Source: Nonomuraea fuscirosea
GTDB taxonomy: Bacteria > Actinomycetota > Actinomycetes > Streptosporangiales > Streptosporangiaceae
DNA: 64,000 nucleotides
Assembly: GCF_003001935.1 (NCBI RefSeq)
Contig: NZ_PVNG01000016.1
Span: forward strand, 62,001 to 126,000
Reading direction: 5' to 3'
In this document: in pieces, positions 52,432 through 60,190 of the stretch
Layout of the letters: every line of letters starts with the position of its first letter
Numbering within the stretch: position 1 is the first letter of the stretch
The notes under the pieces: model-generated
The model's input: only the letters and a program-made list of their open reading frames with translations
Told to the model about the DNA's origin: nothing
The model's database searches: none
Translations under genes and position numbers: made by a program

Positions 52432-52846
52432 CTACAGATACACCCGCCGCTCGCGTCCTGGGAAGACCCAAGATCGCCCCGCCCCGGCAGCCACCCCGGC
52501 CCCGGCTCCGACCCGACAGCCGCCCCGCCCCTGTCCAAGAAGCCGACTGCGCCCCTGACCGAGAGCCGGCTTCGGCCCACTCGGCAGCCGCAACGGCCGA
52601 CCCGAAACTCCGGAGTTGTGGTTCGGCGGCAGAAAGCGGAGACCTTTGACCTGGCGCAGCCGTAAAGGGCCGATTCGCATATCCGAATTTCCGCCGGAGT
52701 ATCGCAGTTTTGTCTGATATGCGCAATATTTGTGACAAAGAATGCCATTAGCCCATTTGCATGACGATGAATCTTTCTCGGAGACAGCCACCCAGTCATG
52801 ATGAGTCGTGATATTTCGCCTCACATCGACTCGACAAGGAGCGCTG
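52432..52846. other. Long intergenic region between xylanase and secreted-protein genes
   Basis: 415 bases without a supported gene. The left half is GC-rich with irregular Pro/Ala-coding-like sequence and no ribosome site. The right part (~52,665-52,846) is clearly richer in A and T than the rest of the window and includes an ATTCG-N6-CGAAT inverted repeat at 52673-52688. It is probably the promoter zone of the plus-strand gene at 52847. Confidence 0.5.
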
Positions 52847-53371
52847 ATGAGAAGACTGCTGACCGCCGTCGCCGTCGCGGTGGCCGCCGTCATGTGCCTT
52901 TCGCCCGTGCCCGCGGGAGCGTCGGCGCAGCTGTTCGGCCCCAGCACGAACGTCTGCGCCAACGCCCCCATCCCCACCGGCTCGATGCCCACGGCCTATT
53001 TCGACTGGTACCAATGCGGCCAGCCCGGCACCATCTACTACAACGCCAAAACCGTCAAGGTCATCAGCGACACCTCCGCCGGCGGCACGGTGACCACCTG
53101 CATCACCCCTCCGCCCCCGGCCGGGTTCTACGCCACGGCGCTGTCGTACTCCATCAATTGTGAGATCAGCAAGACGCCCAACGGCGTGCTGAACAATCAG
53201 CAGACGCTGACCAACCTCAACGGTCTTCCCTCCGGTCGAACGCTCGTCATCTGCGGCGTCCAGTCGGCGCCGCCCGGCTGGACCGTCGTCGCCGTCGTGC
53301 AGACCTACCTGTGCGTGTACGCCCGAGGCGGCGGGGTCGGCGACAACGCCGTATCGATCCGCAAACTCTGA
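52847..53371 (+). CDS. Small secreted protein of unknown function
   Basis: 174 residues from ATG 52847 (AAGGAG upstream). A Sec signal peptide (MRRLLTAVAVAVAAVMCLSP, cleavage near AGASA) leads to a ~145-residue mature protein with six Cys (VCANAP, WYQCGQ, TTCITP, NCEISK, VICGV, YLCVY), which could form three disulfides. Many Thr, Asn and Tyr suggest a beta-sheet extracellular domain. Family not recognised. Followed by a strong terminator at 53443. Confidence 0.8.
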   Translation: MRRLLTAVAVAVAAVMCLSPVPAGASAQLFGPSTNVCANAPIPTGSMPTAYFDWYQCGQPGTIYYNAKTVKVISDTSAGGTVTTCITPPPPAGFYATALSYSINCEISKTPNGVLNNQQTLTNLNGLPSGRTLVICGVQSAPPGWTVVAVVQTYLCVYARGGGVGDNAVSIRKL

Positions 53372-53442
53372 GGCCTGATCGTCCGCTCGGGCGAACGCGG
53401 CCGTTCACGGGAACACCCGGTGGCCCCGGCCTGGCACGCGGG

Positions 53443-53491
53443 CTGCGCGCTCCCGGCGACCGCTTGACCTGGGGCCGCCGGGAGCGCGCAG
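53443..53491. terminator. Strong bidirectional hairpin terminator
   Basis: Arms CTGCGCGCTCCCGGCG (53443-53458) and CGCCGGGAGCGCGCAG (53476-53491) are perfect 16-base complements with a 17-base loop. It separates two convergent secreted-protein genes and can end both transcripts; no T-run follows on either side. Confidence 0.88.
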
Positions 53492-53537
53492 GTCTCGCCG
53501 AAGATCTCCTGGATCAACGAGAATGACCGCCGGCCGA

Positions 53538-53963
53538 TCAGGCGACGGCGCCGATCCGGTACAGCCCGGGCCCGCCGGCGAAGAAGTAGTCCTTGGTCCT
53601 GTCGCCGTCGATGGCGACGGCGCCCAGGTAGTCGTCGACGTCGAGGGTGTCCTCCTCCCAGAGGTAGAGGACCGCGTTCGGGGCCACGCACTTGTCGACC
53701 TCGACCCGCTGGTTCACGGCGATCGACACGTAGTCCGCGGTCGCCGGCCAGACCCTCACCCCGGTGCTGGTGTTGATGTACACCTCGTCGTGCCCGTTCT
53801 CGGTGATCTCGAGAGCCCGGAGCCCGTCGAGGAACACGTTCCCGCCACAGGTCAGCGCGGCGGCGCTCTGGCCGGCGACCGCCGCCGAGGCCCCGCTGAC
53901 GGCCAGACACGCGGCCACCGTGCCCACGGCCGCGAGTCGCGACAGCTTCCGCCAGGTACGCAT
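53538..53963 (-). CDS. Small secreted protein of unknown function
   Basis: 141 residues from ATG 53961-53963 with GGAAGGG upstream. A signal peptide (LSRLAAVGTVAACLAVSGAS, cleavage near AVA) precedes a ~110-residue acidic mature domain with two Cys (LTCGG, DKCVA). NGHDEVYINTSTGVRVWPA and DDYLGAVAIDGDRTKDYFFA suggest a compact beta domain with Asp-rich loops, possibly calcium-binding. Family not recognised. Convergent with the preceding secreted-protein gene. Confidence 0.78.
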   Translation of the reverse strand: MRTWRKLSRLAAVGTVAACLAVSGASAAVAGQSAAALTCGGNVFLDGLRALEITENGHDEVYINTSTGVRVWPATADYVSIAVNQRVEVDKCVAPNAVLYLWEEDTLDVDDYLGAVAIDGDRTKDYFFAGGPGLYRIGAVA

Positions 53964-54196
53964 ACCGATTCCCTTCCGCCGTTCACTGGAATCTCCAAGC
54001 GAACACGACGACGTGCACAAACGGGCTTCGGCGCGACCTCACCGCAGGTCAGCAGGGCGGTGCTCCCGGGATGGGTACGGGATCCGGACACCGGGAAGGG
54101 CGGCGCACGCGGCGGGACCCGGACGCGGAGGGTGGCGCACGCGCAGGGATCCACATGCCGGCCACTTCCGTCGGTGGCCGGTGGCATGATCCGGCC

Positions 54197-54781
54197 ATGA
54201 CGGTCTTCACCCCGCCTCCGGCCACCGCGGCCTGGCAGCACCTCGACGTACGCACCGGCTTCGAGGTCGTCTACCTCCGCTCCACCCCCGGCGGCTATCG
54301 CGTCGAGGGCTGCACGACCGCGGTCGAGGACGGCGACGCCTGGGTCGTCGACTACATCATCGAACTCGACCCGGGCTGGGCCACCCGCTCGGCCCGGCTG
54401 ACGAGCCGTTCCGCCCGGGGCGAGCGTCACCTCACCCTGGAGACCGACGGCGCCGGCCACTGGCGGCTGGACGGCGAGCCGGCACCCTGGCTGGACGGAT
54501 GCCTCGACGTCGACCTGGAGTCCTCAGCCCTCACCAACGCGTTCCCCGTACACCGGCTGCACCTCGACGTGGGCGCCGCCTCACCTGCTCCCGCGGCCTT
54601 CGTCCGAGCCACCGACCTGGCCGTCGAACGGCTGGAGCAGCACTATGCCCGGTTGCCCGACGGCGGCGGGCGACAGCGCTACGACTACGCCGCGCCGGTC
54701 TTCGACGTCGCCTGCCGCCTGACGTACGACGAGTCCGGCCTCGTCCTCGACTACCCCGGCCTGGCCGTCAGAACCGCTTGA
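54197..54781 (+). CDS. Putative glycolipid-binding domain protein
   Basis: 194 residues from ATG 54197. WQHLDVRTGFEVVYLRSTPG, GYRVEGCTTAVEDGDAWVVD and ARGERHLTLETDGAGHWRLD match the family named putative glycolipid-binding (related to an LprG-like fold), with the ending YDESGLVLDYPGLAVRT. No signal peptide, so probably cytoplasmic. Stands alone; no operon partners. Confidence 0.78.
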   Translation: MTVFTPPPATAAWQHLDVRTGFEVVYLRSTPGGYRVEGCTTAVEDGDAWVVDYIIELDPGWATRSARLTSRSARGERHLTLETDGAGHWRLDGEPAPWLDGCLDVDLESSALTNAFPVHRLHLDVGAASPAPAAFVRATDLAVERLEQHYARLPDGGGRQRYDYAAPVFDVACRLTYDESGLVLDYPGLAVRTA

Positions 54782-54997
54782 CGAAGCCATCACCCCCGTT
54801 CGCCTCAGACCTCGCCCAGCGCTCGCGGGGCCGGAGCTCTTCCTGATCATGTGTCATGGGTGGGGCCGCGTCGACGTTTCCCGCTGGGCGGCGCCGGGCG
54901 GACGCGGGTGCGAAGGGAATCAGCCGGGCAACCGTGCGGTGAGGGAGGGGTGGCGGGAGGTGGCCCGGGGGTGAGGCGTGTGGTGGGGTGCGTCACT

Positions 54998-55013
54998 ATG
55001 TTTACGTAAACAT
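54998..55013. promoter_or_regulatory. Perfect palindrome ATGTTTACGTAAACAT, operator of the GH42 gene
   Basis: A 16-base perfect inverted repeat centred on CG, as LacI-family sites are, located 31-46 bases before the beta-galactosidase start. It is distinct from both other operator families in the window, so a different LacI-type regulator, not encoded here, probably binds it. Confidence 0.82.
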
Positions 55014-55043
55014 TTGTAAGCCTCCCCTTGGAGATCGACAGTG

Positions 55044-57101
55044 ATGGCTGATCGCCCGTTTCGCTGGCTTCGCCGGCCCGCCGCATCCCCCCGCGGGCTG
55101 AGCTACGGCGCGGACTACAACCCCGAGCAATGGCCCCCGCACATCTGGCGGCAGGACGTCGAGGCGATGCGCCGGGCGGGTGTGACCATCGTGTCGCTGG
55201 CGATCTTCTCGTGGGCCCGGTTGCAGCCCGCCGCCGACCGGTGGACGTTCGAATGGCTGGACGAGGTCATGGACCTGCTGCACGAGGGCGGCATCGCGGT
55301 CGATCTGGCCACCGCCACGGCCTCCCCGCCCCCGTGGCTGACGGCCGCGTACCCGGAGATCCTGCCCGTCGACCACGAGGGCCGCACCCTGTGGCCGGGC
55401 GGGCGCCAGCACTGGCGCCCCACCTCGCCGGTCTTCCGCGAGCACGCGCTGCGCCTGGTCCGCGCCATGGCGGAACGCTACGGCGACCACCCGGCGCTGG
55501 CCGCCTGGCACATCTCCAACGAGCTGGGCTGCCACAACGCCTACGACTACTCCGACGACGCCGCCGCGGCGTTCCGCACCTGGCTGCGCGCCCGTTACGG
55601 CACCGTCGAGGAGCTCAACCGGGCCTGGGCCACGTCGTTCTGGTCGCAGCAGTACGGCGACTGGAGCGAGATCCTGCCACCCCGCCTGGCCGCCTCCTTC
55701 CCCAACCCCACTCAGCAGCTCGACTTCCGCCGCTTCTCCTCCGACGCGCTCAAGGAGCACCTGCGCGCCGAACGCGACCTGCTGGCCGAGCTGACCCCCG
55801 GCATCCCGGTCACCACCAATTTCATGGTGATGGGCGAGACCAGGAACATGAACTACGCCGACTGGGCCGGCGAGGTCGACTTCGTCTCCAACGACCACTA
55901 CCTGCTGACCGGCACGCAGGCCCGCGACGAGCTGTCGTTCTCGGCGAACCTCACCGGCAACCTGGCGGGCGGCCGGCCCTGGTTCCTGATGGAGCACTCC
56001 ACCAGCGCCGTCAACTGGCAGCCGGTCAACCTGGCCAAACCGCCCGGCGGCCTGGCCCGCGACTCGCTCACGCACGTCGCCCACGGCGCCGACGCCGTCT
56101 GCTTCTTCCAATGGCGGCAGTCGGCCGGCGGCGCCGAGAAGTACCACTCGGCGATGATCCCGCACGCCGGCACCGACAGCGAGGTCTTCCGGGACGTCAC
56201 CGACCTCGGGGCGACCCTCCGGGCGCTCGCGCCGGTCGCCGGCACCCGCCGCCGCCCCGCCCAGGCGGCCATCGTCTTCGACTGGGACTCCTGGTGGGCC
56301 GCCGAACTCGACTCCCACCCCACCTCGCTGCTGCGCTACCGGCAGGAGGCGCTCGACTGGTACTCGGCGCTCACCGCGGCCGGCATCCGCGTGGACGTCA
56401 TCCCGGCCGGTGGGCAGGACGACACCTCGTTCGACCGGTACGCGCTGCTCGTGGCCCCGATTCTGCACGTGGTGCCGCAGGACCTCGCCGACCGCCTGAC
56501 CCGGTACGCCACCTCCGGCGGTCACCTGGTCACCACGTACTTCTCCGGCATCGTGAACGAACACGACCAGGTCTGGCTCGGCGGCTACCCCGGCGCTCTG
56601 CGCGACCTGCTCGGCATCCGCATCGAGGAGTTCGCGCCCCTCTTGGACGGCGAGCGGGTGGAGCTGGACCTCGGCGTGGCCGGCACGCTGTGGACCGACC
56701 GCGTCGAGGTCACCGAGGAGGACGTGGAGATCGTCGCCCGCTACACGTCCGGACCGCAGGCGGGGCGCGCCGCCGTCACCAGACGTCGCACCGGCGCCGG
56801 CTCGGCGGCCTACGTCTCCACCCGTCTCGGCCCCGACGGCCTCGCGCCCGTGCTCGGCCGCCTGCTGGAGTCCGCCGGCGTGACCGGCGAACTCCCGGCC
56901 TCCCTGGCGGGCTCGGTGGAGCTGACCATCCGCTCCGGACCCGACGCCGACTACTGGTTCCTGATCAACCGGACGGACGACGACGTCGCCGTGGACGGGG
57001 TGGAGGGGGAGCCGATCCTGGCGCCCTCGCTGGCCAAGGACCTCAACCTCGGGCCACGCCAGGTCTGCGTGCTGCGCCGCCCGGCCCCGGAGAACGGCTG
57101 A
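55044..57101 (+). CDS. GH42 beta-galactosidase
   Basis: 685 residues from ATG 55044 (GTG 55041 is an equal alternative; GGAG lies upstream). Begins RGLSYGADYNPEQWPPHIWR, typical of GH42. WHISNELGCHNAYDYS carries the acid/base Glu (~163) and RPWFLMEHSTSAVNWQP the nucleophile Glu (~317). The middle GATase-like domain (ALLVAPILHVVPQDLADRLT) and a C-terminal beta domain complete the usual ~680-residue enzyme. No signal peptide, so it acts on imported galactosides. Controlled by the palindrome at 54998. Confidence 0.95.
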   Translation: MADRPFRWLRRPAASPRGLSYGADYNPEQWPPHIWRQDVEAMRRAGVTIVSLAIFSWARLQPAADRWTFEWLDEVMDLLHEGGIAVDLATATASPPPWLTAAYPEILPVDHEGRTLWPGGRQHWRPTSPVFREHALRLVRAMAERYGDHPALAAWHISNELGCHNAYDYSDDAAAAFRTWLRARYGTVEELNRAWATSFWSQQYGDWSEILPPRLAASFPNPTQQLDFRRFSSDALKEHLRAERDLLAELTPGIPVTTNFMVMGETRNMNYADWAGEVDFVSNDHYLLTGTQARDELSFSANLTGNLAGGRPWFLMEHSTSAVNWQPVNLAKPPGGLARDSLTHVAHGADAVCFFQWRQSAGGAEKYHSAMIPHAGTDSEVFRDVTDLGATLRALAPVAGTRRRPAQAAIVFDWDSWWAAELDSHPTSLLRYRQEALDWYSALTAAGIRVDVIPAGGQDDTSFDRYALLVAPILHVVPQDLADRLTRYATSGGHLVTTYFSGIVNEHDQVWLGGYPGALRDLLGIRIEEFAPLLDGERVELDLGVAGTLWTDRVEVTEEDVEIVARYTSGPQAGRAAVTRRRTGAGSAAYVSTRLGPDGLAPVLGRLLESAGVTGELPASLAGSVELTIRSGPDADYWFLINRTDDDVAVDGVEGEPILAPSLAKDLNLGPRQVCVLRRPAPENG

Positions 57102-57167
57102 GCGTTGGGGTCGGCTGACCGTCAAGGACGGCTGAGCGTCGAGGACGGCTGATCCCCGGACGGCTGA
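57094..57167 (+). repeat. 17-bp repeats carrying the stop codon of the GH42 gene
   Basis: The final ACGGCTGA of the gene (57094-57101) recurs as T/ACGGCTGA at 57111, 57128 and 57145, an exact 17-base period, and again at 57160. Each copy contains TGA, and the period places stops in all three frames. A CCCCGG (57154-57159)/CCGGGG (57170-57175) hairpin at the end could act as terminator between the convergent genes. Confidence 0.85.
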
Positions 57168-57201
57168 TCCCGGGGCGGCCGATCTCCGGACGGCCACGGG
57201 G

Positions 57202-57864
57202 TCAGCCGTAGTAGTCGCGGATCTCCCAGTAGCGGGAGGGGTGGCCGTCACAGGTGTACTGGACGGCCTCCAGGTTGTTCGCGGTGCTCACGCCGCCGGC
57301 GATGGTCAGGCACTTGGCGGTCTGCGCGTTGCGGAACTCGACGTACTGGGCGGTGCCGTTGCCGAGCGCCCAGTACCGCGAGGGGTGCGTGTCGCAGGTG
57401 TACTGCAGGGCGACGACGTTGTTCTCGGTGCTGACGCCGCCGGCGATGGTCAGGCACTTGCCGGTCTGACGGTTCTTGACCTGGAGGTACGCGCTGGAAT
57501 AGCCCCAGATGTCCCACCGGCGGGACGGATGGCTGTCGCAGGTGTACTGGACGGCGTGGACGTTGTTGTCGGTGCTGACGCCGCCGGCGATGGTCAGGCA
57601 CTTGCCGGTCTGACGGTTCACCAGCTGGACGTTCGACGCGGCCCAGACGGCGGTCCCGTACGACCGAGCGGACGACCCGGCGGACGACCCGGCGGACGAC
57701 CCGGCGGACGACACAGCGGATGACCCGAGGGATGGCCCGGTGGCCGATGCGGTGGCCGACGCCGGAGCGACGGCGGCGGCGCCGGCGACGGCGCCGGCGG
57801 CGAGCAGGGGTGCGATGACGGCGGCCGCCCTGCGGGCGGTCCCGTGCGGAGCAGGTGACTTCAT
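57202..57864 (-). CDS. Secreted ricin-type beta-trefoil lectin
   Basis: 220 residues from ATG 57862-57864. A signal peptide (RRAAAVIAPLLAAGAVAGAA) and a Ser/Gly/Ala linker (GSSAGSSAGSSARS, slippage repeat) precede three near-identical ~47-residue repeats, each with GKCLTIAGGVST or AKCLTIAGGVST, then a YTCD and a Trp (RRWDIW, RYWALG, RYWEIR), the three lobes of a ricin B fold. The usual QxW is modified to SRRW or SRYW. It should bind sugars outside the cell; no catalytic domain is attached. The ribosome site is weak. Confidence 0.9.
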   Translation of the reverse strand: MKSPAPHGTARRAAAVIAPLLAAGAVAGAAAVAPASATASATGPSLGSSAVSSAGSSAGSSAGSSARSYGTAVWAASNVQLVNRQTGKCLTIAGGVSTDNNVHAVQYTCDSHPSRRWDIWGYSSAYLQVKNRQTGKCLTIAGGVSTENNVVALQYTCDTHPSRYWALGNGTAQYVEFRNAQTAKCLTIAGGVSTANNLEAVQYTCDGHPSRYWEIRDYYG

Positions 57865-58023
57865 GGACACAGCGTGTGCTCGCACGGGCCCGCCCCGCCT
57901 GAGTAGCCGGTACTCAACCGCGGCTGTGGGCGACGCGCCGCGCCGCGGCTGAACGAGCGGAACCGGCGCCCGCGCGAGTACGTTCGTGCTGTCCGTGATC
58001 TCCAGCACCGGCGAGGACCTGTC

Positions 58024-58941
58024 ATGCGAGCCGTCACCATCCGAGACCGCGCCGCGGGCGTGGCCGGGCTCTCCCTGACGGAGGAGCCCTACCCGCACGC
58101 CGCCGAGAACGACGTGATCGTACGGGTGCACGCCGCCGCGTTCACCCCCGGGGAGCTCGACTGGCCGGGGACGTGGGTCGACCGCGCCGGCCGGGACCGC
58201 ACGCCCAGCGTGGTCGGGCACGAGGTGTCGGGCGTGGTCGCCGAGGTGGGCTACGGGACCACCCTGCTTACTGTCGGCCAGCGGGTGTTCGGCTACACCG
58301 ACCCGGCCCGTAACGGCACACTCGCCGAGTACGTGGCCGTGGAGGCGCGCGACCTAGCTCCGCTGCCGGCCGGGGTCGACCACACGGTGGCCGCCGCGCT
58401 GCCGATCTCGGGGCTGACCGCGTGGGAGGGGCTGTTCGACCACGGGCGCCTGACGAGCGGGCAGACCGTGCTCATCCACGGCGCGGCGGGCGGCGTCGGT
58501 TCGGTCGCCGTGCAGCTCGCCCGGGAGGCGGGGGCGCGGGTCATCGGCACGGGGCGGGCCGCCGTCAAGGACACGGTGCTGGGGCTCGGCGCGGACGCCT
58601 TCCTGGATCTGCAGGCCGACTCCCTGGAGGACGCGGGCCAGGTCGACCTGGTGCTCGACGTGATCGGCGGCGACATTCTGAACCGCTCGGCCGCGCTGGT
58701 GCGCCCCGGCGGCACGCTGGTCACCATCGCCGCGCCGCCCACGGTCCGGCCCGCCGACGGGCGGGCGATCTTCTTCGTCGTCGAGCACGACCGCGTCCGG
58801 CTCGCCGACCTGGCGCTGCGGGTCCGCGACGGGCGGCTGCGGCTGCTCGTCGGCGACGTACGGCCACTGGCCGAGGCGCCCGCCGCGTTCACCCGGTCGG
58901 GCCCCGGCAAGACGATCATCCAGGTCAGGGAAGAGGCATAG
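58024..58941 (+). CDS. NADP-dependent quinone oxidoreductase-like MDR protein
   Basis: 305 residues from ATG 58024. Zinc-free medium-chain reductase: VIVRVHAAAFTPGELDWPGT, VVGHEVSGVVAEVG, and the NADPH turn VLIHGAAGGVGSVAVQLARE, ending FTRSGPGKTIIQVREEA. Members reduce quinones or enones with NADPH. It is divergent from the lectin gene and is followed by ~200 bases with no supported gene. Confidence 0.9.
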   Translation: MRAVTIRDRAAGVAGLSLTEEPYPHAAENDVIVRVHAAAFTPGELDWPGTWVDRAGRDRTPSVVGHEVSGVVAEVGYGTTLLTVGQRVFGYTDPARNGTLAEYVAVEARDLAPLPAGVDHTVAAALPISGLTAWEGLFDHGRLTSGQTVLIHGAAGGVGSVAVQLAREAGARVIGTGRAAVKDTVLGLGADAFLDLQADSLEDAGQVDLVLDVIGGDILNRSAALVRPGGTLVTIAAPPTVRPADGRAIFFVVEHDRVRLADLALRVRDGRLRLLVGDVRPLAEAPAAFTRSGPGKTIIQVREEA

Positions 58942-59141
58942 CGAAAGAGGAAAGAGGCATGGCGAAAGCACGGCGGCTCCTGGCCGAAAGTTGAACCGGC
59001 TCCTGGTTAACCTCCTGACTGCCCGGACAGCTGAACCAGGCGCTCGGCCTCCGCCCGCGTCCTCGCGGACGGCGGCCAGGCGCCCGTGGCCGCGGTCCTG
59101 CCCGCCGGTCACGAGGCTGAAGCAGAACGGGAGGAGCCGTC

Positions 59142-59693
59142 ATGATGCGAGTACGGCCAGTTTGTGCCCTTCTGGCCGCCGGCATGGTGGCTGCGACGGC
59201 CGCCTGCGGGCCCGCGGGGGAACGCGCGACCGCCGAGCGGGCGGCCGGGGAGCGGGCCGCCGCCGGTCGTGCGCCGGTCGCCGTAGCCCCGGTGACGGAG
59301 ACGCCCCCCGGCACAGAGACGCCCGTCACCACGGGGACGCCCACCGCCACGGGTACGCAGCCGCCTGAGGAAACGGTAAAAACGCTGCTGGAACAGCCGC
59401 TTCCCGGCGTCAAGGGCAAGACGTTCACGTCGAAGACCGTGGCCTTCCCGCCCGGCGGACGCTCGGTCCCGCACCGCCACGGCAACGCCTTCGTCTACGC
59501 CTACGTCGTCGAAGGCACGATGCGCAGCCAGCTCGGGGGCGAGCCCGTGCGCACGTACCGCCAAGGGGAGTTCTGGGTCGAGGCGCCGGGCGCGCACCAC
59601 GTGCTCACGGAGAACGCCAGCCAGTCGGAACCGGCGAAACTGGTGGTCGTCTACATCTCCAACACAGGAGAGAAGCTCAAGGTCGACGACTGA
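59142..59693 (+). CDS. Cupin-domain lipoprotein
   Basis: 183 residues from ATG 59142. A lipoprotein signal ends AATAAC (Cys ~22), followed by a long Thr/Pro/Ala-rich extracellular spacer (GTETPVTTGTPTATGTQPPE). The C-terminal ~100 residues are a single cupin: SVPHRHGNAFVYAYVVEGTM supplies HxH and Glu-like positions, and GEFWVEAPGAHHVLTENAS the second block. Probably binds a metal at the cell surface; function unknown. Confidence 0.85.
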   Translation: MMRVRPVCALLAAGMVAATAACGPAGERATAERAAGERAAAGRAPVAVAPVTETPPGTETPVTTGTPTATGTQPPEETVKTLLEQPLPGVKGKTFTSKTVAFPPGGRSVPHRHGNAFVYAYVVEGTMRSQLGGEPVRTYRQGEFWVEAPGAHHVLTENASQSEPAKLVVVYISNTGEKLKVDD

Positions 59694-59877
59694 ACCGGCC
59701 GCCTGGCGGAGGAGCCGGAACCATCGTCGCGCCGGCGTCATGGTCCGCGCGGCGCAGGAGATGGATCCCGGACCGGGCCTCGGCGCGTCCCATTGGAGAG
59801 GGCAGCGCCGCCCGGTTCCGTCCACCGCATCCGTCAGCGCCACCACGATCCTCTCCTGACAGGAGGAAGAAACCCTG

Positions 59878-60168
59878 ATGGACCCTGACGCCATCGCCCG
59901 CCGCGCGCGCCGGCACGGCTGGACCGTGCAGTTCAGCGCCGACCCCGGAGTAGTGCTGCTCCGCCGTGCCTGGCGGCTGGAGATCACCTTCGTCGGCAAC
60001 GTCCCGTCGGTCGCGCGCATCATGGGCTCGGAGCGCGACGCCGGCCGGCCCGTCAACCTGCGCTCCATCAACACCCTGATCCGCGCCAGACCGGACGAGA
60101 TCGCCCAGCGCGCCGCGGAGGCGACCCTGGGCGAGCCCGCCGCCCGCACGGAGGACGCGGGCCCGTAG
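59878..60168 (+). CDS. Small uncharacterised protein
   Basis: 96 residues from ATG 59878 (GGAGGA upstream). It is basic and Arg-rich (RRARRHGWTVQFSADPGVVL, LRSINTLIRARPDEIAQRAA), with no signal peptide or membrane segment. The strong ribosome site and GC-biased third positions support coding. It converges with the sulfatase gene, 22 bases between stops. Family not recognised. Confidence 0.7.
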   Translation: MDPDAIARRARRHGWTVQFSADPGVVLLRRAWRLEITFVGNVPSVARIMGSERDAGRPVNLRSINTLIRARPDEIAQRAAEATLGEPAARTEDAGP

Positions 60169-60190
60169 CGAGGCGATCATGCTCGCCGGC

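Noticed and set aside
58959..58994. Tiny frame encoding MAKARRLLAES
   Set aside because: It has a purine-rich stretch upstream but only 11 codons and no family or context; too little to support as a gene.
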